Source: Marinilabiliaceae bacterium ANBcel2 (GTDB taxonomy: Bacteria; Bacteroidota; Bacteroidia; Bacteroidales; Marinilabiliaceae). From it: a stretch of 64,000 bases of DNA. Position numbers and translations under genes: made by a program. The DNA lies in NCBI GenBank assembly GCA_029688995.1, contig JARULA010000002.1:1-64000 (forward strand). Reading direction: 5' to 3'. Every line of letters begins with the position of its first letter. Position 1 is the stretch's first letter. This document shows, piece after piece, positions 55,787 to 62,501 of the stretch. The notes under the pieces were generated by a model. It saw only the letters and a program-made list of their open reading frames with translations, was not told the origin of the DNA and made no database searches.

Positions 55787-57149
55787 AAAAGGAGTATATA
55801 TATTATCGGCAACTCTGATAGCAATATGTTCAACAACATCTGCACAAATTGAGCTTACACTTGAAAAGTGCAGAGCGATGGCACTTGACTATTCAAGAAA
55901 TATAAAAATTGCAGAGAACCGTGAAGAACAGGCTCTTATACAAAACAAAATAGCAAGGGCAGCGCAGCTACCCACACTTAAAGGCTCAGGCATATATTAC
56001 TACTCTCCCAATGACATTGAGTATTCTGCAACTGCAGATATAACTCCTCCCATAGAAACCGGTATACCACAACAGGACGAACTTGCACAAATAATAAGTG
56101 CAATGATCCCTGATTTTGATATTGCAATTGAAACCCGGGGTGTAATGCTTGGAGGTGTAAATGTAGAACAGCCTGTTTATACAGGAGGTAAAATAAGAGC
56201 TTCAAAAAGAATGACTCAAACAGGAATTGATATTGCCCAAACCTCAAAAGAGTTAAGTCGGACAGAGGTTATTACTGAAGCAGATGAAGCTTTTTATAAG
56301 TTTGAAAGCATGAAAGCAAAAGTTGAGGCTGCAAAAGAGTATAAAAAGGTGGTAGATGAGCTTATAATAACTATTGAAGCTGCAAAAAAAGAGGGAATGG
56401 TTACACGTACCGATTTGCTAAAAACAAGAGTTAAGCAGAATGAAGCTTCACTTATGATACAAAAAGCAAAAAGTGGCAGGGAACTTTCAAGAATGAATCT
56501 TTGTCGTATTATTGGCGAGCCCTTCACTACTGAAATAACAATAGTGCAAACGCAAGAGAACCTATCAAACTTGCACCAGGCTTTGCCAAACAATAACAAC
56601 AGTGTAGAAAAACGGCCGGAATATAAACTACTTGAAAAAAGTTTAAAAATACAGGATCATAAAATAGAAATAGCACGTGCAGGAATGCTGCCCCAGATAG
56701 GTATATCGGCGGGCTACAACTATTTTGGCGGATTAAAAATTAATGATCAAAGCAATGATGAGATGATTTTTTCTGCAATGGCTTCTATATCAATACCAAT
56801 ATTTAATTGGTTTGAACAGCGTAACAGTTTAACCAGAGCAGAACTTGAAAAAAAAGAGAGAGAACTTAATAAAGAGGAGAGTGTAAAACTGCTGCAACTT
56901 GAAATAGCACAAGCACAATTCAATTATAAAGATGCTTTAACCCGTAAAGAACTAACAGAAGCGGCACTTGAAGAAGCCAAAGAGAATATGAAAACCAGCC
57001 AACAAAGATATGACGAAGGCCTTGAACGCTTAGAAAACTTGCTGGAAGCGCAGGCGCAATGGCAGGAGGCTATAAGTAATAATATAGAGGCAAAAAACAG
57101 TGTAAAAACCGCTCATACCAAATATTTAAAAGCCACAGGCCAATTATAA
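55779..57149 (+). CDS. TolC-family outer-membrane efflux protein
   Basis: The 456-aa outer-membrane channel has a signal peptide (about residues 1-22), then two OEP repeats of alternating beta strands and long alpha-helical coiled coils. LTLEKCRAMALDYSRNIKIAE near 25-45 is the typical first helix, GGVNVEQPVYTGGKIRAS the equatorial strand, and the second half repeats it with SASIPIFNW-like ASISIPIFNWFEQR. It completes the RND triad. Its start overlaps the permease stop by 8 bp, so translation is coupled. Confidence 0.93.
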   Translation: MSRKGVYILSATLIAICSTTSAQIELTLEKCRAMALDYSRNIKIAENREEQALIQNKIARAAQLPTLKGSGIYYYSPNDIEYSATADITPPIETGIPQQDELAQIISAMIPDFDIAIETRGVMLGGVNVEQPVYTGGKIRASKRMTQTGIDIAQTSKELSRTEVITEADEAFYKFESMKAKVEAAKEYKKVVDELIITIEAAKKEGMVTRTDLLKTRVKQNEASLMIQKAKSGRELSRMNLCRIIGEPFTTEITIVQTQENLSNLHQALPNNNNSVEKRPEYKLLEKSLKIQDHKIEIARAGMLPQIGISAGYNYFGGLKINDQSNDEMIFSAMASISIPIFNWFEQRNSLTRAELEKKERELNKEESVKLLQLEIAQAQFNYKDALTRKELTEAALEEAKENMKTSQQRYDEGLERLENLLEAQAQWQEAISNNIEAKNSVKTAHTKYLKATGQL

Positions 57150-57160
57150 ATAAGTATTAA

Positions 57161-58187
57161 CTAATAGGTTCCACGCCGATTTAAATCGACAGTAATTGTA
57201 AATAGCTGGTGATGGTGTCTTTTGTTTTCGGCAAAGTGAAGTATCGCACTAAATTTAGCATTAACTCTTTTATAATCAAGCAAAGTATATGAAATCTCTG
57301 ATCGGTTATAACTTTTTAATCTATAAAACGGATCTCCCCAATCCATATCATGGCCTTCACCCAAATAGAGTGTGTTACTAACTTGAAAATCTTTATAGGA
57401 GGCTGTTAATTCAAAATTGACTCCATTACAAGTTATCATATCCTCAAACCGCCTTACTCTTTCAAAAGATTTTATTCCGGCAACCCCAATACTTAAGGAG
57501 TCCAAAGAAGTTTTTTTGGAGAAATCACCACCTAAACGTAAATAGATAATACCATTATCTCTAACGGTAATAGGATCTCTCCTATCTGGTTCATCTTTAT
57601 TAGCATAATGATACATATAGAGAAAATTATCAACAAAAAAAAGGCCATGCTTATATCGCCCATGACCTCCCATTATAAATGTCTCACGCACATCATCCGT
57701 CTTTCTTGAAGTCCAGTCAAGATAAGCTGTTTGAGTGAAATTACCTTTTGTATATTGCCAGAATAAGCCTTGAATGTAAGGTCGATAATAATCAAGAGAA
57801 TCACGATATAAAACATCAGGAACATCCTTAAGCAAATTCTCACGGGGAAAAGAACCAAATGAAAAAATCAAAATTTTCACCTGCATAATTATAATAGAGA
57901 TATGGATGTGCTTTATCGACAAACGGACTACTACCAAACTCTTTTAACAGACTGGCTCCAATTGTTACAGAGTGATTACTCTCAAAATAAAAGGAAGCGT
58001 ATGGGACAAATCTTACTCCATACATTGTTTGTGGCAGATGCAGATCTGACTTAATCTCGCGGTTATCAAAAAAACCATATACTTTACCCCCAGCTATATA
58101 GCTATAATTATTTTCAGCTTTAATATCAAACTTAATAACAAAAAGCAAAACAACGAGACACAAAATTATCAAGTTGATTTTTAGCAT
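57161..58187 (-). pseudogene. Frameshifted outer-membrane barrel protein (Bacteroidota family)
   Basis: Two overlapping minus-strand frames encode halves of one protein. The N-terminal part (58187 down to about 57862; signal peptide, then KVYGFFDNREIKSDLHLPQT) reads in one frame. The C-terminal part (from SFGSFPREN to the stop at 57161; DYYRPYIQGLFWQ, DWTSRKTDD and LYLGEGHDMDWGDPFYR) reads in another. Removing one base from the T6 run on the minus strand (57862-57867) joins them as NFDF-SFGSFPREN, giving about 342 aa. The whole resembles an uncharacterised Bacteroidota outer-membrane beta-barrel family. It could be a true mutation, phase variation at the homopolymer, or a sequencing error. 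Confidence 0.7.
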
Positions 58188-58512
58188 AAAACCTACCCTC
58201 ATAAAACATGTTAGCAAAAAAATATTCTAAGTACTACCTTAGTTGCATGTTAGACAACAAACAACGGAATCTAACTATTTTCGGGATACGCAAAAATATA
58301 TTGCAGGTTAATTAAAAAAAGTTAAAATGTTTGTTCCAGGGTCGTTTTGGTGCAGTTCAACTATTTTTTTAAACAATTCAGATAAACTATTATAGATTGA
58401 AACTCATCCACAAGCATTACAAAAAATGCACGAAATTTTACCTCTCAGCTAACTTAAAAATCAATATGAAAATTGATTTAAAAAAAATGTTTATTTTACA
58501 GCTATCTGATAA
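58188..58512. other. Non-coding region upstream of the S9 peptidase
   Basis: This stretch of about 325 bp holds no credible open frame, tRNA or terminator. The only structure I see is an 8-bp inverted repeat (AAATCAAT/ATTGATTT, 6-nt spacer) at 58458-58479, 34 bp before the peptidase ATG. It would serve the two divergent genes on either side as a control region. Confidence 0.5.
58458..58479. repeat. Inverted repeat before the S9 peptidase
   Basis: AAATCAAT-ATGAAA-ATTGATTT is a perfect 8-bp repeat close to the start codon. It may be an operator or an mRNA hairpin near the start, but the AT content makes chance plausible. Confidence 0.3.
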
Positions 58513-60753
58513 ATGAAAAACAACATGATAAAACAGTTATTCATATTTATTGCTTTAACGTTAACAACCTCAATACAAAGTGAGGTATTACCGGCAAATT
58601 ATAAAAGAGCAAAAGAAGCAGAGCAAAATGTGAACAAGATGCATAATCACATTATAGCATCCGGATGGATAAACTCAAAAGAGATATTATGGTATAAATT
58701 AAATACCAAAGAGGGCGAAAAGTTTTTTCTGGCAGATCCGGTGAAAAAAGAGATAAAAAAAGCCTTTAATCATAAAAAGGTAAGCCAGGCAATAACTAAA
58801 AAAAGAGGCGATACCATTTCTCCCTATAACCTTCCGTTCAACGAAATAAGATTTTCTCCTTCAAATGAAGATATAATTTTTGCAATAGATAATATAATAT
58901 ACCGATATAGCCTTATTAGTAACACCTTAAGAAAAATAAGAGAGAGAGAAGCCTCACCCCCAACTCACTGGGGAGTCTCATTAGATGAGCTCTCAAACAG
59001 TCCGGTAATATCACCCAACAAAAAGTATAAAGCATTTATAAAAGAGTATAATCTTCATCTTAAAGAGCTGGAAACAGGCAAAGAGTATCAGTTAAGTTAT
59101 GATGGATCGCAAGGAGACACTTACTCTTCATTTATTTTATGGTCTCCAGACTCAAAATATTTAACTACCAATAAGGTTAGAGCTCATAAAAAACAGTATA
59201 TCCATTTTGTAGAATCGGCTCCACAGGATAGACTAAAACCGAAATTGCACAAAATAGAGTATCTAAAACCGGGTGATGCGCTACCTGTTAAACGGCCAAA
59301 ACTTTTCAATGTAACTGACAAAAAAAAAGTTACAATTAATACAGAACAGTTTACTAATCAGTTTGCTATCTCTAATGTAAAATGGAGAAATGATAGCAGA
59401 GCCTTCACTTTTGAATTCAACGAAAGAGGACATCAAAAGTATCAAGTAGTAGAAGTTGATTCCCAAACAGGTGATGTTAAAATCCTCATAAATGAGACCT
59501 CAAAAACTTTTATCGACTACCGCGGAAAATATTTCAGATATGATATAGAAGAGAGTAACGAAATAATATGGACATCTGAAAGAAGTGGATGGAACCACCT
59601 CTATATTTACAACAGAGAAACTGAAAAAATAGAAGAGATAACTTCGGGAGATTGGGTTGTAAGAGATGTAAGGCATATTGATGAAAAAGAGCGTAAAATA
59701 TATTTTCTTGCAAGCGGAAGAGAAAAAAACCAGGATCCCTACAACAAACAGCTTTATAAAATTGACTTTAACGGTGATAACTTAACACGTTTAACAAAGG
59801 AGAAAAAAAACCATAGAGTGAAATTATCAAATGAAAACAGCTATTTCTTTAACACCTTTTCCTCTCCTGCTGCTCCTCCTAAAAGTGTTATAAGAGATAC
59901 AAAAACAGGAAAAACCCGTCTTAACCTGGCAAAAGCTGATATTATAGAGCTCGAAAAAGCAGGATGGGAGGCACCCATAACATTTTCGGCCAAAGGAAGA
60001 GATAACAAAACAGATATTTGGGGAAATATCTATCTCCCCTCACAATTTGATAAAAACAAAAGTTATCCGGTTATTGAATACATATATGCCGGTCCGCATG
60101 ACAACCACGTAATAAAAGATTTTACTCCTTACGTACCAGCCTTTAGCTCTCTAACAGAGTTAGGATTTATCATTGTTCAAATTGATGGAATGGGCACTTC
60201 AAACAGGTCAAAAAAGTTTCACGATTACTGTTGGCAAAACATTAAAGATGGTGGGTTTCCCGATAGGATAAAATGGATTAAGGAGGCAGCAAAACAATAT
60301 CCTTTTATGGATATTTCTAATGTTGGAATCTTTGGGTCGTCAGCAGGCGGGCAAAATGCAATGGGTGCTCTACTATTCCATCCCAATTTTTATAAAGTGG
60401 CAGTTGCTGCTTCGGGAAGTCATGATAACAGAATGGATAAAATGTGGTGGAACGAATTATTTATGGGATATCCTGTATCAGAACAATATAAAAAATCATC
60501 TAATGTTGTAAATGCTCATAAATTAAAGGGTGATCTTTTATTAATAGTAGGTGAAAAAGATGACAATGTAGATCCTGCATCAACAATACAAGTGGTTTCA
60601 GCATTAATAGAAGCGAAAAAAGATTTTGAGCTACTGTTTTTACCGGGGCATGGACATACATCAGGAGGAGATTATGGAGAACGCAAACGCAATGATTTTT
60701 TTATACAAAAGATAAAAAACAAAAACACACCACAGTGGAATAAAATAGATTAA
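58513..60753 (+). CDS. S9-family prolyl oligopeptidase (DPP-IV-like)
   Basis: The 746-aa protein has a signal peptide (about residues 1-24) and acts outside the cytoplasm or on the cell surface. An N-terminal beta-propeller (about 60-480, DPP-IV type, with strands such as RNDSRAFTFEFNERGHQKYQ read in two parts) precedes an alpha/beta-hydrolase domain. The nucleophile Ser610 is in FGSSAGGQN. The Asp is in GEKDDNVDP and the His in LPGHGHTSGG. It would release dipeptides after Pro or Ala from peptides. The propeller has the EVDSQTGD turn seen in family members. It is monocistronic. No T9SS sorting domain is present. Confidence 0.9.
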   Translation: MKNNMIKQLFIFIALTLTTSIQSEVLPANYKRAKEAEQNVNKMHNHIIASGWINSKEILWYKLNTKEGEKFFLADPVKKEIKKAFNHKKVSQAITKKRGDTISPYNLPFNEIRFSPSNEDIIFAIDNIIYRYSLISNTLRKIREREASPPTHWGVSLDELSNSPVISPNKKYKAFIKEYNLHLKELETGKEYQLSYDGSQGDTYSSFILWSPDSKYLTTNKVRAHKKQYIHFVESAPQDRLKPKLHKIEYLKPGDALPVKRPKLFNVTDKKKVTINTEQFTNQFAISNVKWRNDSRAFTFEFNERGHQKYQVVEVDSQTGDVKILINETSKTFIDYRGKYFRYDIEESNEIIWTSERSGWNHLYIYNRETEKIEEITSGDWVVRDVRHIDEKERKIYFLASGREKNQDPYNKQLYKIDFNGDNLTRLTKEKKNHRVKLSNENSYFFNTFSSPAAPPKSVIRDTKTGKTRLNLAKADIIELEKAGWEAPITFSAKGRDNKTDIWGNIYLPSQFDKNKSYPVIEYIYAGPHDNHVIKDFTPYVPAFSSLTELGFIIVQIDGMGTSNRSKKFHDYCWQNIKDGGFPDRIKWIKEAAKQYPFMDISNVGIFGSSAGGQNAMGALLFHPNFYKVAVAASGSHDNRMDKMWWNELFMGYPVSEQYKKSSNVVNAHKLKGDLLLIVGEKDDNVDPASTIQVVSALIEAKKDFELLFLPGHGHTSGGDYGERKRNDFFIQKIKNKNTPQWNKID

Positions 60754-60921
60754 GCAATACCAATTAGCAAGAGCCCTTTTTATCTGTTTCTAATTTCACT
60801 AATTTTAGCGAGCTAGATTATAACCTTACCTCTTATAGAACAGCTTTTAAATAGACTATTTTCTTTTTAATAAACCAAATTTTTAAATGCTTTTTTAGTA
60901 AGCTGAATTGTTCTGTCAAGG

Positions 60922-60943
60922 ACGGCTAAGTTTACAAAGCCGT
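60922..60943. repeat. Inverted repeat ACGGCT/AGCCGT
   Basis: A 6-bp stem with a 10-nt loop lies between the two copies of AGCTGAATTG. There is no T-run, so it is not a terminator. Confidence 0.4.
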
Positions 60944-61152
60944 TGATAGAGTAGCTGAATTGACAATATCGGCAGGACTTGTTGAATGGGTAATAAAAAA
61001 GATTTCGTAATAATGAGAAAAAGAAAAACGCCCTACAAAGCTATTATATGCCAGTCGTGCCATCCACAGCATATTCAACCACTCGTTTATCCTTGGCACA
61101 TTCGTTTATACTGATACATTCACATCGGTTTAAAATCCCGGGCTTGACGCAT

Positions 61153-61167
61153 ATAACATTTTGTTAT
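61153..61167. repeat. Inverted repeat ATAACA/TGTTAT
   Basis: A perfect 6-bp stem with a 3-nt loop lies within an otherwise featureless stretch. The sequence around it superficially resembles an integron attC, but the core sites are not there. Confidence 0.35.
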
Positions 61168-61316
61168 TTAGAAAGATATTAAATAACGCTTTTCCTTCTA
61201 ATTAAAGTATTAAGGAATAACACATCCGAAACCAATTAGGGTATAAGCATTAAAATGAACATTCCCTATTAATAAAACGCAAGTTTAATACTTTAGAGCT
61301 TCATGTAAGCCCTTTA

Positions 61317-61400
61317 GTTGCCTTTTGGTGATTACCCTACAGAGCTTATTTGCTATTAAAAAGCAATAATTTCAAAACCTCATCAATCAGCAAAAGGCTA
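61317..61400. repeat. Nested inverted repeat, possible structured RNA
   Basis: The outer arms TTGCCTTTTGGTGATT (from 61318) and AATCAGCAAAAGGCTA (to 61400) pair at about 14 of 16 positions. Between them TTAT(T)TGCT and AGCAATAA (61347-61370) form an inner stem of about 8 bp. The whole, about 84 nt, could fold as a two-part hairpin in DNA or RNA. Confidence 0.4.
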
Positions 61401-61448
61401 ATCTGCCCTTTGGTCAAATCAAAACTAAAAAAATTTTAGATTTAAAGT

Positions 61449-61469
61449 AATACGGGAAAATCCCGTATT
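61449..61469. repeat. Perfect 9-bp inverted repeat AATACGGGA/TCCCGTATT
   Basis: A 9-bp stem with a 3-nt loop is followed by GGTG on the plus strand and ACTTTAAA on the minus strand. There is no strong T-run in either direction, so it is a weak terminator candidate at best. Confidence 0.45.
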
Positions 61470-61574
61470 GGTGAAAAAAGCAGGACTAAAAAACCTTCAA
61501 AGTGCAATCTCCTAACAAATCAAAAAATAGAGTTCCGTCGTTTCGTGTTCCTTCGGTGTTCCAAATAAGATATT

Positions 61575-61608
61575 AAAAAAGCCCTATATTGTTACATATA
61601 AGGCTTTT
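61575..61608 (-). terminator. Terminator of tRNA-Arg
   Basis: On the minus strand AAAAGCCTTATAT/ATATAGGGCTTTT forms a 13-bp stem (one G-U pair) with loop GTAACA and runs into further T residues. It lies 15 nt after the tRNA 3' end. Confidence 0.85.
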
Positions 61609-61623
61609 AAGGTGTTTTCAATG

Positions 61624-61695
61624 TAGCCCCACCAGGACTCGAACCTGGATCTGAAGTTTAGGAAACTTCCGTTCTATCCCTTGAACTATGAGGCT
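61624..61695 (-). tRNA. tRNA-Arg, anticodon CCT
   Basis: The minus strand gives a 72-nt cloverleaf. It has acceptor AGCCTCA/TGGGGCT, D arm GTTC/GAAC, anticodon stem GAAGT/ACTTC with loop TTCCTAA (anticodon CCT), and T arm CCAGG/CCTGG with loop TTCGAGT. The discriminator is A, and full CCA is not encoded. tRNA-Arg(CCU) reads AGG codons and is a common integration site for mobile elements. A full promoter lies upstream and a terminator downstream. Confidence 0.95.
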
Positions 61696-61719
61696 ATATA
61701 TCACTGGATAATTGTGTGA

Positions 61720-61749
61720 CAAAAGTAAGTGATTTTATTTAAAATTCAA
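61720..61749 (-). promoter_or_regulatory. Promoter of tRNA-Arg
   Basis: On the minus strand TTG (61749-61747), a 19-nt spacer and TACTTTTG (61727-61720) fit the Bacteroidota consensus, 24 nt before the first tRNA base. Confidence 0.7.
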
Positions 61750-61878
61750 ATGAGAGCTATTTTTGAAAACATAATAGAATTACAATTGTTAATCAATTAG
61801 ATAAAACAGTCTTACTATTAAAATGTTATATAAACATATAAGTGTGTTTATAAGAATAAAATTAAAAACTAAACTATT

Positions 61879-62433
61879 ATGAAAAAAAAATTAATTCTAT
61901 TCATCCTACTACCGCTTGCGCCATTGATGATAGCGGCAGAGAGCCTGTACACCAATGAACAAAACGGGTCAAAACAAAAAAAATCATCTTATGAAAAATC
62001 AGCCTCTAAAATAGATTTGGACATAGACTATGGAAAAAAACCATGGGCTTTTGACATTGAGGCAGCTACGCTTGATAACGAGAATTACCGTTCAGCTAAC
62101 TGGACAGGAGATTATATGCAATTAGTATTTATGTCATTAAAGCCCGGAGAGGTAATTAATTTAGAAGTTCATGAGGATCATGATCAGTTTATTCGCATTG
62201 AACAAGGGAAAGCAACTGTTTGGATGGGCAAAACAGAAGATGATCTCTCTTACAAAAAAGAAGTAAAAGATGATTGGGCTATCATGATTCCGGCTGGCTA
62301 TTGGCATAAAATTAAAAATGCAGGTGATGTAGATTTAAAATTGTACACCCTTTACGGTCCACCAGAACATCCTAAAGGCACATCAAACAAAACTTATGAA
62401 AAGGCCAAAGAAGCCCATGAACATAACCATTAG
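61879..62433 (+). CDS. Secreted cupin-domain protein
   Basis: The 184-aa protein has a signal peptide (about residues 1-20), a Lys/Ser-rich linker and one cupin barrel. LKPGEVINLEVHEDHDQFIRIEQG (two parts, about 92-115) holds the first metal motif with two His and a Glu, and MIPAGYWHKIKNAG (about 137-150) the second. The tail ends in EHNH, so extra metal contacts are possible. Similar small cupins bind a metal and sense or modify small molecules. The export signal is unusual for a cupin, and no partner gene suggests a role. It is monocistronic with a strong terminator. Confidence 0.85.
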   Translation: MKKKLILFILLPLAPLMIAAESLYTNEQNGSKQKKSSYEKSASKIDLDIDYGKKPWAFDIEAATLDNENYRSANWTGDYMQLVFMSLKPGEVINLEVHEDHDQFIRIEQGKATVWMGKTEDDLSYKKEVKDDWAIMIPAGYWHKIKNAGDVDLKLYTLYGPPEHPKGTSNKTYEKAKEAHEHNH

Positions 62434-62451
62434 AGAATATCATAAATATAG

Positions 62452-62485
62452 AAACGGCCGGTCTCAATTGAAACCGGCCGTTTTT
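62452..62485. terminator. Bidirectional terminator between the cupin and the T9SS protein
   Basis: An 11-bp stem (AAACGGCCGGT/ACCGGCCGTTT) with a 10-nt loop ends in five T residues on the plus strand. It is followed by the convergent gene 17 bp later. The GC-rich stem is strong. Confidence 0.88.
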
Positions 62486-62501
62486 AACTCATGCTTATTG
62501 T

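Larger units (their letters stand above)
60754..61574. other. Long non-coding, repeat-rich region beside tRNA-Arg
   Basis: About 820 bp contain no open frame of credible length or codon use in any of the six frames. There are four inverted repeats (listed separately), a 10-bp direct repeat AGCTGAATTG at 60901-60910 and 60953-60962, and a GGAACAC repeat near 61545-61562. No transposase or integrase remnant can be recognised. It may be a decayed mobile element next to a tRNA gene or hold an unannotated RNA. Both are guesses. Confidence 0.5.

Noticed and set aside
61081-61200. Integron attC-like sequence
   Set aside because: There is a small hairpin, but the core R and L boxes and a GTTRRRY end are not present together, and there is no integrase.
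61480-61623. A second copy of the tRNA-Arg 3' end that would mark an att site
   Set aside because: No matching segment of 12 bp or more was found on the left side within the window, so integration is not shown.
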